A DNA stretch of 64,000 nt, from the NCBI GenBank assembly GCA_930367205.1, contig OV884009.1, positions 88,991,189 to 89,055,188 of the forward strand, in the 5' to 3' direction. The DNA is from Acanthosoma haemorrhoidale. Its lineage: Eukaryota; Arthropoda; Insecta; Hemiptera; Acanthosomatidae. The notes beneath the pieces were generated by a model, which saw only the letters and a program-made list of their open reading frames with translations, searched no databases and was not told the DNA's origin. The translations under genes and the position numbers were made by a program. This document shows positions 12,070 to 25,600 of the stretch, in pieces (the first letter of the stretch is position 1; each line of letters starts with the position of its first letter).

Positions 12070-13430
12070 CAACCAGCCATATCATTTTTTTCCTTTTACT
12101 AATTAGGTACAATATCTTGTTTAATATTAATTTAATCCCGATTGAGATAGATAGAGTTACTATAGTCCAATTTTTGTTTTATTTAATATTCAAAGTTCGA
12201 CTCATGGACTCACTTTTCGACTTCACACACCTAACATCAGGTTTCACTTTGTCTATATTTTAAATAATGATAAAATTAAAGCTATATTTAGGGACAATTA
12301 AACTTGGCGACTTGCAACGGCGCCATTCACATTTATTCGACTTAAAAGGTAGACTTACATGGAATGTTACCCTGGTAAAACACCACCGCCGGAAATAACT
12401 CATCCACAGCTAAACCATAGGCCTGTGATACTTTGAAACTCCTCAACGTATGCCTGGGCCTCGGCCAATTCGCTGTCAGTCAAGAGATCCTGAATTTTGG
12501 TTATCGAGGAGAAAAGTTCACCTTCAGCTCTCATGCTTCCGAAAGGAAAAGGCAAATAATTGTTAAGTGGGGCAAAAAAAGAAGATATATTAGAATTGTA
12601 GATAATTGAACTAATTCTGTCCAAGGATTAGACAGATTAGATGAAATTAGACTGAATTTATGAAAACTTTCCCGGGCTTCGACACCAAATGAATTCCCGC
12701 ATGAAAGACTTCTCCTCAACGAGAGCTGAAGAAAATACGAAAAAAAAATTCCAAAAAAATAATGAAATATCTAGGAATAATGGGGTGAATTATGGATAGT
12801 GTAAATCTAGGGAAGAATGTTGGGATGCATAGAATCGTAAGTTGTACTTACCAAGAGAAGAAAAGCTCTGATGTTGGCGACTGAAAAGGAGGTAAATAGA
12901 GGAAAACAATTTAGGAAGAAAGATAGATGAAAATAAAGGATGTTGTCTTTATCAGTAGTGATGGTGACTGAAAATGATTAATACATCAAATGGTAACAGA
13001 GTTTTTTAGTTCCAACATCCAGTGAAATGAGATGATTTCTAGTTTAGATTGAAAGTCGCAGGCGTAGATGTTGAAGCATGAAAGTCGTGACGATCGAATA
13101 AACTGGTCAAAACATGAGAGCGGATTACACAGGTTATTACTAGGCCTGGCATTAAAGACAGCCCCACCCAAGGTTAGGCGGAGCTAACAGAACCTCTGCC
13201 CACCCATGGACTAGCTAGCCAAACAAAACGCTTCACTCTGAATGCGTAGTCTCACACGGTCGAACAATGTTGTTATAACAAATTCCAAAGTTACGACAAA
13301 CATGTTTTCTTTTTTCACTGTTCAACTGTAAAAAATATCGACATCCAGTCAGGCCGCCGAGGTCAGCACGCATTTTTGTTCAATTGTATATTTATTATAA
13401 TAAAGTGTAGTAACTTGATCCAAAAACACG
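12070..13430. other. Unassigned sequence between two retroelement relics
   Basis: May include remnants of the 5' end of the Gypsy element, but I could not identify an LTR. ORFs at 12400-12719 and 12986-13171 (minus) have no recognisable domain. Confidence 0.3.
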
Positions 13431-13439
13431 ATTTTATAA

Positions 13440-13800
13440 TAAAGGAAATATCAATAAAGTTTGTTTTATTGATCTGGAAGAGGCATTTGATTATGTATTA
13501 GAAATGGAAAAAAAAACTTGAGTAGACAAACACCCCGGCCTCCCTCATTGAATGAATTAGATGCTCATATAAAAGATGTAGTAACTATATAAGGTCAGCC
13601 AACGGAGAATTCACTGAAGTTCTACCTAATTAAGGAGTATGGCAGGAAGATATAATTAACCAACTTCTTTTTATAATTGTTACTTATGAGGTGGTGAATT
13701 CTCGCCGAAGAATGATAACATACTGCTTCGCCACTGGATGATGCACTTGTACTTATCAGATATCTTGGTTGTGCAGATGACATTGCTAGTTAGCTGACTG
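13440..13800 (+). pseudogene. Decayed non-LTR reverse transcriptase relic
   Basis: In one plus-strand frame three RT landmarks appear in correct order and spacing. VCFIDLEEAFDYV (about 13460) fits RT block A, NGEFTEV...GVWQED...QLLFIIV (about 13600-13680) fits the G-V-R-Q-G-D / P-L-L-F block, and LGCADDIA (about 13770) fits the Y/F-A-D-D box. Stop codons lie between them. The order of the motifs makes chance unlikely, but the clade is not resolvable. Confidence 0.6.
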
Positions 13801-13859
13801 CAAATATCCTTATTTTACAAAGAGAATCAGGAAACAAAAAAAATATGGTCATAAATGAA

Positions 13860-14450
13860 AGGAAGGACAAACATACGATCAACTCAGGGAGAAAACATCA
13901 TTTGTGGTAAGTCATTTCTTTCTTTGAAGACTCAAGGACTGCGGACGGAGGACTGGGAGAGGGTCCTACAGGAATCCCTCCACGCCATTCGTTCTCTACT
14001 TTGCACAGCGACTAACTCCAACCCCCCACGAACGATTTTTCAGTCATCCTCGCCGCACAGCCAATGGAGTCACCTTGCCATCTTGGTTAACCCCTGGTCC
14101 TGTGCTCGTCAAAAGGAAAGTGCGACTCAGTAAATACGAAGACCCTGTCGAAGAAGTGGAATTACTTGAGGCTAATCCACAGTACGCTCAGATTCGCAGG
14201 AAGGAAGGCTGCAACCGTGTCCCTGAGACAATTGGCACCTAGAGGAACTCCTGAAGTGCCAGAGCAGCCTTGCCCTAAGGATGATGAACCCGATGCAATA
14301 TTGGAGCCCCCTCGCATGGAACCTCCAGATGAATCATCTGCCACTCCATCTGTTCACGGCCCTCCCTCTGTTGAAGTTGGATTACCTGTGTGTCCCTCAA
14401 GTCCTCGACGTGTGTCCAGGCTCCATCTTACCTTAAAGACTATATAACAA
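13860..14450 (+). pseudogene. Ty3/Gypsy integrase C-terminal fragment
   Basis: The frame around 13930 encodes TEDWERVLQESLHAIRSLLC followed by a T-x-x-x-x-P-x-x-R-x-F block, as in the end of the integrase core of insect Gypsy pol proteins. After frameshifts, 14166-14447 encodes a Pro/Ser-rich tail containing ATVSLRQLAPRGTPEVP and ending RRVSRLHLTLKTI. It lies directly upstream of an LTR-like sequence in the same orientation, so this is the 3' end of a truncated element. Confidence 0.65.
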
Positions 14451-14565
14451 ATTAAAAACCCTTAAATGTTGTAAACCATGAATGTTGTTTCAAATCCTTT
14501 TTGTTTTTTTGTATTTGTATGTACTTTAAATTTTGCCAAATGTTTCCTCAAAAACCCAGGGTGAA

Positions 14566-14743
14566 TGTGGTGATTTAATCCCACTCCTGTGGGGAAAACT
14601 TTCCCTACTTTGTATTGTTTTACCTTGTATAACCTGACTCATAACATTGTTACCTTCAGTAAATTCACTCTATTCTACTGTTGATGTTTTAAGCTAATAA
14701 AAACCTTTTTAAGGGTTAAACATTCGTTTTTCTTTTCCCCACA
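14566..14743 (+). repeat. Putative 3' LTR of the truncated Gypsy element
   Basis: The 178-bp segment starts TGTGGTGATTTAATCCC and ends TTTTCCCCACA, giving the expected TG...CA ends with a five-base terminal inverted repeat (TGTGG/CCACA). It contains AATAAA near 14696. It sits about 115 bases after the pol stop, preceded by a purine-rich AAAACCCAGGGTGAA, a plausible polypurine tract. No partner 5' LTR was found. Confidence 0.6.
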
Positions 14744-15267
14744 GTAACAATAATGTTATAATAAATGCTTTTTAACTATTTGAAGACAATTCACTTCATT
14801 ATATATAAGTAAATAATTTCTTACTGTTGTAAACAGGCGATCCAATCCACTGTAAAGAGGAAAAGCTAATTATGGATGAGGGTAAATACACTAAAGCAAT
14901 ACTGAAGTATCTCTCATTAATGAATACGTGCAAATGTCTATTACTATGTTGTGCAATGACTTAGATTTATAGCTCTGGTATTGCACTGGGAGCAAACATC
15001 TTAATGTAACAATAATGTTATAATAAATGCTTTTTAACTATTTGAAGACAATTCACTTCATTATATATAAGTAAATAATTTCTTACTGTTATAAGCAGGT
15101 GATCCAATCCACTGTAAAGAAGAAGAGCTAATTATGGATGAGGGTGAGTACTCTAAAGCAATACTGAAGTATCTCTCACTAATGAATATGTGAAAATGTC
15201 TATTACTATGTTGTGCTATGACTTAGATTTATAGCTCAGGTATTGCACTGGGAGCAAACATCGTAAT
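14744..15267 (+). repeat. Tandem duplication, two 262-bp units
   Basis: Unit 1 (14744-15005) and unit 2 (15006-15267) share nearly the whole sequence, from GTAACAATAATGTTATAATA to GGGAGCAAACATC, with only scattered substitutions. A partial third start (GTAACATTAATGTTATA) follows at 15268. Unit 1 abuts the Gypsy LTR exactly. Each unit carries a 45-base exon-like segment (about 14837-14881 and 15099-15143) with AG before it and GGTAAAT or GGTGAGT after it. One frame (DPIHCKEE...LIMDE) stays open in both copies. Confidence 0.85.
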
Positions 15268-15289
15268 GTAACATTAATGTTATAGATAT

Positions 15290-16320
15290 AACATATTGTC
15301 TAAGAGATAAACATGCTGACTATGCTAAAAAAGTAACCTTAAGAAGTGACAAAATAGGAGGGGAGATAGCACCGCATTTGCCTTATTCCTGCAACTTGCT
15401 GGCGTTCCCAAGAATGGTGCTCTCTTTTTTTTTTTCTTAACCCTTTATTAACTCCTTGTACTGCATAATTCGCATTTTAAGCAGTTTCTGTTTTTAAAAC
15501 ATCTCTGATTATAGCTAAAGTTATATAAACTAAAAGGGACTCTTTGATGGGTCTAACCTTAATGGTGTCCTCAGTCCCCATCCTGTTCCTATTGTACTCA
15601 GACGTCATACTTACTCATCCTTCAACGCCCCTCTACGAATTCCTTCACTTCTGAAGCGATGTAGGAAAAATTTTCTCTTTTGGAACTTTGGCTCTAGAAA
15701 TGAAATTAAAAATTAATGATGCAAATTACTCTCATGGTATATTCTTCCTGCCCTAGAGTTTTCATATTTAACTTAATACCAGACGGCTTATTTTGGACTC
15801 GTATTATGAAAGCGGCTCACATCCGCTCTAAACGACAAGAAACATTTTCTACCGAGAATATCTGCATCTCCTACAATCCTTGTGAATACAAATGAGCACA
15901 TAAAGCTAAAAGGGAAATGGTTCGGCTAATGAGTTAGATAGCCTGTAAGCTAAAGAGTCCTTTAATCTGCCACATTTTTGATTTACTGTTACTTAGAGGT
16001 AGCTGGGACAAAGTATCAGATTGATACGCAATCCATCTGTAGTGCTAGGTATTATGAGCTAGTCGTTCATCAATGTAGTCTTCAATATTTGAATCAAAAT
16101 TGGTTAGTTTGTTGACAAAGTTAGTTTAATTTTCGCCCTTATGCACTCCATTTTAGGTGTGAATTTAGAATTTATCGGGAGATCACAGTTCTATTTATGG
16201 AAATGAAGTAAATTCACTTTCCATTTAGTGATTTTAATCCTGAACCTTTATGTTATGAAGCAGTTTGTATTATTGTGTTACCCTGAAGTTGTTATTTAAT
16301 TTGGAACTGTTATTACAAAT
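15290..16320. other. Upstream region of the NGLY1 first identified exon
   Basis: I looked for exons encoding a PUB domain and found none I could support. It may hold the promoter or a longer 5' intron of NGLY1. Confidence 0.35.
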
Positions 16321-16324
16321 CAAA

Positions 16325-16663
16325 ATGGCTTTGAAATATATACACATTGATTCTCTGCAAGAATTAGTATCTACTTTTAAGAATAAATGCTTACAAGCTG
16401 AAGCATTGGCTAAAATACCAACCAAAAACATTTGGTCTAAATCAATTGCCAGACTAAGAGATGTGCAGGCTGAATATCCTAAAACATCGTTAGATGAAGC
16501 TATATTACTTGAACAGTATTTTCTGGAGGAATTTATATTATGGTTTAAAAACGATTTTTTTACTTGGTTTGACACTCCTAATTGTTCAAATTGCATTAAT
16601 TCAGATTGTGAAAAAGTGTCCAATATATCAGACCCGTCAATGCCCTACATTGTTAATACAGAG
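16325..16663 (+). CDS. NGLY1: NGLY1 exon 1 (first identified)
   Basis: Encodes residues 1-113. ATG 16325 (AAAATGG context) was chosen because homology to the segment before the PNGase core begins just after it. An in-frame upstream ATG at 16265 would add a poorly coding-like extension. FF.WF and CSNC (first zinc CxxC) are at the end. The donor is GAG/GTAATA. If a PUB exon exists upstream, this ATG would be internal. Confidence 0.8.
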
Positions 16664-19600
16664 GTAATAGTTGTGTTTGTTATGCAGATATTGATTTTTG
16701 TAGTTTAATGTACTGCCAGTCACAAGAATTCTCGTATCTGTCTTTCATACTTAAAATAGCCTAAATTGTGTGTTAGCAATTAACAAAAAAACTTGAATGC
16801 AAATTATCGTCACTATTAAATGTCAAAGTTGGCTAGCTTTGCTTCATTTCCATTATTACTGACAATTTTTAATTTTACATGGGCTCACTTGTCCAGTCAG
16901 AAAAATCTCACTTAACCATTTTTGTAGGATTAATTGTCAGAACCATTTTTATTTCCATTTTTCCTGCCTCCTATATGCACATATGAATGAGAAATGTCTT
17001 TATTTTTTTTAAGTTAGCCAAAAATATCACTCAAAGACGTAAACGTAAAGAGATGCCTTTCTGGTATGAATAATGTATATAAATACATTGCCATACAAAA
17101 AAAGTGGTGCACTTTTAGGACCACTGATGACCAGAGAACATCACAGAGCTTATACCCCAGAAGGACGGATGAGAGATTACCAAAGGCCTGGTGAGCACTA
17201 CACTGCGTTTAATGTCACTGGGAGAGTTTGTCGTGGAGTAGAATTTCTTTAATGGCGAACACAGTGCTCTATGACGTTCTGTGATCAACAATGGCTCTGA
17301 TGCTGGTCTCTGAGGGTTTCAATTCACTTTAGCAAGTATTCTTCTAACAGGTTCTGTATATATTCCTTCTCCTCAAGATGTACAAAGATGTTGAGCAGTC
17401 TCAGTAGCAATTAATAACTGATTTGGCCGACCGTATCTGAGTCTGCGATTCCACTAACCTATCTCACAATAACATGAAATTGCCCTCCGAACAGTAGTTT
17501 CAGGTAAACCCAATGCACGGGCTGCATACATTTTGCTTTGAGCGTCTTCCACTTAACCAACAACCCAGGCTCGACTATCAAAACCATCCAGCACCAATTA
17601 AATGTCTCAGGAAGTAATATCACTATTTACTGGAATCATTATATTAATACTGACCACGTGGTTTTAAATAATAGGCCAGACATCTTATTGATGGATAAGA
17701 AAAGAAAACTGGCACAGATCATTGAGATAGGAGTGGCTATGAATGACAATTTGCTAAAGGTAGTAGCTGAAAAGAAGCTAAAATACCATGATTTAGAAAA
17801 AGAATTAAGGAGAGTTGTGGGATTTCCCTGATCATCATTTTCTGCATTGGCTTGATCCTGGAATCTATCCGCATGCCACAGCTGTCGAGGAAAATATTTG
17901 ATAGGGTTTAGCAACATATAAAATAATCCAAGCCTAACCCTTTAGTTTTGTATATTTAACTGGCTTTATTGTTCTGATTTTATCTACTTTTACAATTATA
18001 TATGTTATTACTCCATTAAAAATAGTTGTGGTTTCTTATTATTTTTAGGTCTTTAAATGCAGAAGTTGTCATGCAGAGTTATATTTTCATCGGTACAATG
18101 ACACATCAATACTGCTCAAAACAAGGCGAGGTAGATGCGCGGAATTTGCTCAAGTATTCACTGTAATGTGCTTAGCACTTAACCATGATGCAAGATTAAT
18201 ATTTGATATAAGTGACCATGTTTGGACCGAAGTAAGTTAAAATCATTGAAGTTTCTTATGGTCCTTCTCTCTTCACCACCAGTAAAAAAGGGGACCTAAC
18301 TTTTATTAGAATTAGTTACACATTAAAATGCTATCCCGCAGAATACAGAAGCTTCTTCTGAATGGATAATGGTATGAAGAATAATCTTTCTTATATTTTG
18401 GTTAAACATGAGGAAACAATTTTTAGCCATGTTTAGGGAATGAAAAGTTAACAGTCAATTTACCTGATCACAAAAAAAAGTCATTATAAGCCAAAGTTAG
18501 TCAAATAAACATCCTGAATGGCTATACAATTTATTTGACATAAATATAGACTGCGGACCTCTGTGTATACTATATTTAGAAGTTATATCTATATCTTACC
18601 ATAAAAAAAAAGTGTTTTTTACTGTTTAATTTCTATCCACCTTGAAAATATTTTGGTTTTGTTATGTTCATCATACACTGCAATTTTTTCCTAAAATTGC
18701 AAAAAAAATTATCTACTGTTAATTTAAAATACATTGAATTTCCTTTAAAGGAGACCATTTTAAGCAGGATGAAACCGGATTTAGAGAGGGTAGAATAATT
18801 ATAACTTCTATCATATAACATGTGACATCTATTGGTAGAGCATGTTTTTTTATACACATCTTCCATCCACCGGTGTTTGGTTAAGCACTCATAGACTCCT
18901 AAAACCTCATATACTAAGACCACAAGGTAATGATGACCACTTGATTTTACACCCATAAAAAAAAACAACATACATCCAGAACATTTTAGTCCAGCACCCT
19001 TGAAAATCGAGTGATGTTAGATCAGGACTCCTCCCAAGCTATTTAGTGAGAACTATTTAGCTCGTGAGAAAATATGAAAACATCAACATTCTGTCATGTT
19101 AATGCTGCAATTGTGGGATTATTGCAGATGGGTTGACAAGGATGAGCAAATATGATCATTCAGTATTTGCTGATGTTCCATTAGTTATTGTTACTTCAAA
19201 GAAAATGTTTGCTCGCCCTGACTTGGTATACACAGGTATTTTTATCAATCTACATTTTCACAGGAATTAGGTTACAAAGTTTTATGATGAGAATATAAAC
19301 ATCTTATATTTTCATATAATGCCCTAACAGGGAAACTAACTCTTGGTAACTTTAAATTAACGGGTCACAAAATATGCCCCCTCTAACATCCTCTACAACC
19401 AACATGGTGCAATATTTATTTAAAGCCATTACTAGAGTTTAACTAAGAAGAGTTCATATTGGTAAGGTCCTTACTTGTGCAGGACTAGTTCAGTTGGTAG
19501 AGCAACCCAACCATATTTCATGGAGGTCCCGGTTATTTTTTCTTTGGCGAATAAATATTAATAACATTACAAGAACTATTTACATATCTAGATATAATTT

Positions 19601-22600
19601 ATAATACTTGTTAAAATGTTTTATTAACAATTTAGTCCTAATAACCAATGTTATTTTTGGCAATAATTGATCATATTTGTATATCAGGTTTATTCCCATC
19701 TTCAAGGCAGATGGATTCATTGTGATCCATCGGAAGGTATCATAGACAAGCCTCTTATGTACGAATCAGGTTGGGGAAAGAATCCAATACTAATTATGTC
19801 TTTCAGCCCGACCATGGAAATACAAGATGTAACTTGGAGATACAGTGCGGATCACAAAGGCATCTTGAGCAGGCGTGATTCCAATACTAATGATTTGTTA
19901 CCAAATGTTTTGTTAAGGCAGAATACACTCATGTAATTATATTTATTTATTATTTTGGTTTGTCTTCTGATATAGCTAGGTATCAATAATCTGATGAACA
20001 TATTTTATTCAATTCCAATAACATTATAACTTCCTAGAGTTACCTATTACTTGCCGAACAGCATTTATATTTGCTACTTACACATTCACTATTTAACCTT
20101 CTAATTAATTATTATCGTTAGTAAGGGGCACACACCTACATATTTACTTATTTTTTTCTGAGATTAGTTTAGCCATCTTCTTCAGCCAGATTTAGTTGCT
20201 ATAAGACATTCGGTTTTAATTTAAAATATTTGTATTTTACATAATTCCCCTCAATAGGAAGATTTTACTACCTTTCATTTTTATTATTTTATCGTCTGTT
20301 ATCGTGTTTTTTAAAATGTATATTATGACGAATGTTTAATAAAAAAACACAACTAAATTTCAATAAATTAGAAATTATGTTCAATGCCAGGCTTTAAGTT
20401 TTCTTCCAACAAGGGGTAAAAAAAATGACGTACCCATGTATGGCCTACAAAAAAATCCTGCTATTCTTGGCTAGTTCATGGGAGAAGGGCTGGGTGAAGT
20501 TATAAAGCAGCAAGCAGAAAATTTTCATGCAAATCTATTTACATAAGAAATATTTACAACATTAACAAGCAGAGAAAAATATATACAAACAAATAAGAAT
20601 ATTATACACTGACAGGCAAAAAATTCCACCCACCTGATTTTTTCATGTTTTCATCTCACAATATTTCTGCTTTGGATTGGTCAATTTTTTTTATGAATAA
20701 ATATGTATTTTTTTTCAATTAGAAATGTCAATATAGAGGATAATAACCCATAATCCTTAATTCAATTAAAGGACTGTCGTTCCCAATGTTTACTTTCCAT
20801 GGAATTAAAAATGTTTATTCAGTGTCATTTGTGTTCTGGTGCAGCAAATTTCTTAGTTTTCGGCTTCAATATTTTAATTTTCTCAATTTTAAGTTTAAAA
20901 ATTCCTCTTCGTGCTGAGGATGTTGCACGTGGTGTGGCACTTATTGATGATGGACGTTCCATTAGATATGCAGCTAATGCCATCGGAGTTCCCTATAAAA
21001 CTCTACGAGACACTGTCAGGCGTTTTCGAGAAGCTGGGTCTTACCATAGAAGGACCGGTTCTGGACGGCCTAGGGCAACATAGTCACAACCACAGGATGA
21101 CCGGTTTCTTACTTTAAGAATTTTACGAAACCGGCACCTTGCCATTGTTCAAGCGATTTATCAGCTCCAAGAAGTTCGAGGTATGCAAATTTCTGAACGT
21201 ACTGCTCGGAGAAGATTAAATGAGTATGGACTAATGGATTTTCGCCTAGTAAGAGGACCAGAATTGACCAGAACTCACAGAGTTACACGGCTGGCTTTTG
21301 CTCGAGAACACAGTAATTGGACTATGGACGAATGGTGTGCTGTACTTTTTACAGATGAATCTAGATTTGCTCTACGATCTCCAGACAGGCTTGAAAGGGT
21401 GTGGAGAAGAAGAAATGAAAGGTATGCAGCCTGTAATTTCACCCAGAGCCAACCTTTTCAACGTGGTCCCTTAATGGTGTGGGCTGGGATTTCAATGGAG
21501 TGCCGCAGAGAAGTGGTTGTTGTTCGTGGAGGGTCTTTGACGGCCACTCGCTCTGTAGATGAGATTTTGGAACCTCATGTGTTGCCTATCCTCATCGAAA
21601 TCAGGGATCATTCATTTATAATGCACGTCCACATGTCGTTCGCATAGTACAGACGTTCCTTCATCAGCACAACATTGAGGTCTTAGCCTGGCCAGAATAT
21701 TATCCAGATTAGAACCCTGTCGAGCATTTATGGGATAACCTCTAAAGACGAATAAGAGCGTGTTCAGCACTTCCTGATACACTGCAGGACCTTGAAAGGG
21801 CTCTTCGGGAAAAATGGGCTAACCTCCAGCAAAGGGACATTTCCCGACTGGTGGAAAGTATGCCGAGGCGTCTTCAAGAAGTAATAAAGGCAAGAGGAGG
21901 AAATACGCGCTATTAAATGATCCTGTCATTAATTTCTTTTAGGATAAAAATGGTTATTTTTCAATTTTTTTTTCATGTTTCTTAGCAGTTCACATTTTGA
22001 TTTTAAATTTTTAAACAAAGACTCATTTAATAAACGTTAAAAACCTTATTAAAGGTAAAAAAGATTTTATAAATTCAATAAATAATAAGTATTATATACA
22101 ATTACCATGTATTATATACAAATACAATTTTTTTACAAGTGGGTGGAATTTTTTGCCTGTCAGTTTATATATAAAAGAAATAATTTACAAGGAGATTGAA
22201 CTATATATACAAAAGGTAAAAATCAAAGAAAAGAAATTGAAACTTAAAACTAAAATTTGATCTAAAATAATGCATGCCAAAAATCTTAAAAATAAAATAA
22301 TAGACAGGTGGAATAACGGAAAAGATAAAGGTAGATCAGTACAAAGAAAATATACTCAAGATACTGTCTTGTTGATATGATATATGTATGGTAAGCTACT
22401 GTTTTCCCAAGTGAAATTACTGTTCATGTTTATTATCAATGCTGCAACCTTTGTTGCAATATTTAACAATTCATAATTTATTATACTACAACCAACTTAT
22501 TTTTGTAACGTAAATAAAGTAAAGATGTGCAATTGGAATGAAAATTGACGTTTAATTTATTTGTTTAAAGAATCCTGTGGCATAGCTCTCTTGAAAGTAT

Positions 22601-25600
22601 GACTCAATGTTTCAGTCCCAAATACAACAATTTGTTGTTTAATGGAGAATGGAAAAAACACCTAGTTTGTGTTGCCCGTCTTCGGCTATTTTTTACTTGA
22701 TCCATTCATTGCCATTGAGTCCGCTATCTCATTTCTTTGCAAGCCACAGTGACCAGGTACTTATTGAAGATGCATTGTTTTCCCTTGAGCAAGAACTATA
22801 TTCCAGAGTTTGAGGCAAGAGAATATTTGGCAGGAACCAGAATCGCTACTCCAGTTCCCAATGCTTATGTGGCAGCCTATCAAATTTAACACAGTACTTC
22901 AAAGCTACTTCACCAGAAAACAAAAAAAATGAAAAGTTGGTAACTTTTGTCCAACAACTTGTCCTCTAATCAAAATCTAGAATTAGTTACACAACATGGA
23001 AACTACTTCTACTATGCCAGCAATTGAAAGAAATCCTATCTCATGATTCATAGAATGTCCAAGAAATTGAGCATGCATGAAGACCCATTGAAATTTAGCT
23101 TCCTGTTTGTGAAGACATTCATTTTCCTATTATGTAACAATTAAGTAGAAGAAGCATCATTATCGATGATCAGCAAATCAATGAAAGTGATTGAAATGTA
23201 AACACAATTTACATGCTGCACAAGGTGGAGAATCTGTCACAAAAATAAAATATAAGTTCTGTACCTCTCCAAGGTCCCAAACAAAATGACTCTCCAAACC
23301 TAGCTCAGGGCATACTGGAGCAGGTTTCTGTTACACCTTTTTAATGGCTTAAAAATGGTTATGAAGTCTACTTCATCTTGTCTGTCAGCTATCTTGATAC
23401 ATCATCGTGTTACGCTAGAGCATTGTAAGTTGTCATCTACTGCCCTCCTCTTTAACAAAACTCAACTATTATTGTTAATTGTGCATATTATAATTTGGTT
23501 TTAATAAAAAATCAGTACTATGCTAATCTTATTTTAGTTTTTCTTATTTCAGGCTTGAAAATTGCTCACGTTTAAAGAAACGATTCCTTTTAATGAGGCT
23601 AGTCAGAGAGCTTGCTGAGTTTATGACAGAACCCAATCCAACTGCTGTATACAGTGGCCGTATTTCTGGTTCTCTTGAGTGGCGTAAACAGAGAGGGGAA
23701 GTGAAAGTTCCTGTTTTGCATACTGGTTTTATTTTTGAATTACGTCTTTCCAAAATGCTGGTATAGTATTATAGGCCATTATATGTTATTTTATTAAATA
23801 CTTTTTCTGTTATACTCTAAATACTATGAAACAGTAATTCATCTAATGTTAATGAATAATAAAAAACATAAATTTAGCAAAAAATAAAAATTGGTGAGGT
23901 AGATTTCCTGTAGGTTATTCAAATAAGAAGATTGAGTTGAATAGGAAGTATCTCATAAGTAGATATAAGTGATCTACTTACTTAAGTGGCTTAACAACAA
24001 ATTGCTAAATCAAGGTTTCCTTGACAACTCTTGGCCAATTTTCCCTGTCCAGTGCAGCACCTTTCCAGTTCCAAATTCCAAGGAGCTTTCTTGCTTCCTG
24101 GATGACCCATTCCTGCCTTCTCAGCCTAGGCTTACCTAAATGTCTAGTAGCACGAATTTCTCCCATTTAAACTTTCCCTGATACTATACTTAAACTTTCC
24201 ATTCTTACAAGGATTCTGGCACATTTCAAACTCCAAAGTCTAATTAGTTTTATTATTTGAGCTTCTGATACAGAGCATATGTTGCCAGTTCTGCTTACTG
24301 AGAACTCATCCAAATATGGTTTGCAGGATCTTCTTTTCTTAGATTAATAGTGCTTGTTCAACTGTCTTTGTCACGTATCCATGTGTCTGAGCTTAAGAAA
24401 TTACTGGATGTATCTGGGTTTTCTACAGTTTCTGGATTAGAGAGGATCCTACTACTCAAATGCTGCCTCAACCCAAAGAAGCAGCAGTTTACTTTTGTGA
24501 TCCTACTTTTAATGTCTTTAAAAGGTCATTGCCAACATTGAAATGACATCTTGGGTAAAGGACCACCACCATAGCCATAGCCAGGAGCCCTATTTTTCCT
24601 TACTATAGTCAGAGTTGCTCCTCATTTTCCTGTCAATTGCTGATCATTTAAGGACGTCAGATGTTTGGTAACAACTATAGTACATGGTGCAATTACGTTT
24701 CTCAAGGGAACCAGACTTTGTTCATTTACTCTCCTGTATGGTGGCCAGGATTAATTGATCAATGCTAACTTGTGCTAGAAGGATATTGACTTTGTGCCGG
24801 ACTTGTCTCTTGTAACTCACCCTCTACTTGAAGTATCAGGAGTTTTAAATTTGGTACACTTGGATCATGTTAAATATAGTGCCACTCTCAACTAGCAAAG
24901 AGAGCTCATTTAGTAAAGCTGCTGTATCAAATTTAATTTTATGCTGTAAAAGATCTAAACAAACAAAATAATGAATATTTATAAAATGGAAAGTTAGTTA
25001 TGCATAGTGCTGTTAAAAAAATTCCTATCATCATCAACTTATCAATAATGAATTCTTAGAATGATGTTTAGTGAACACTTTTTTTTTTATATGTGTAATT
25101 TATGTGTTCATGTCTGTTGTAAATCTAGATAAAGCCAAAATATTACTGTATGTGGTACAGTGCAAATCATGACACCTATGTTTTTTACTGTGATAAAGGA
25201 GAGACTTGTATTAGGAAAGGTTGGAAGAGTTGCTTGTATTCTCATATGAATATAATTAGGAAAGAAGAATTAGATTGGGGCCAAACTTATCTTGCCAGAG
25301 AAAGTGAGTAGAAATGTTAAATTCAGTAATGTAGGTTATATGCACTAGTGAAGCAGGGACAAAAAAAAAAGCCACGTAATGTTGTTCCTGTCTTACAGTT
25401 ATATCTCCTTTACTTTTAGGCATTGTCCCTAAGAATAACAGTGAGGTACTTATAAATTGGTTAACTAACAAAAAATATACATTATAAGTTATTCTGATGT
25501 GCTTAGTTTATAAATAATATCGGGCTAAGTACATATGCAGTGACTTCAATGAACCAACAGCATAATATTTAATAAAAGAACAAATTAATAGAAGTGAATA

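Noticed and set aside
14744..15267. CRISPR-like array
   Set aside because: Only two long 262-bp units without spacers, in a eukaryotic context. It is a tandem duplication.
19484..19540. Possible tRNA gene
   Set aside because: Only A-box and weak B-box likeness. The arms cannot be folded into a tRNA and the following sequence resembles the SINE family.
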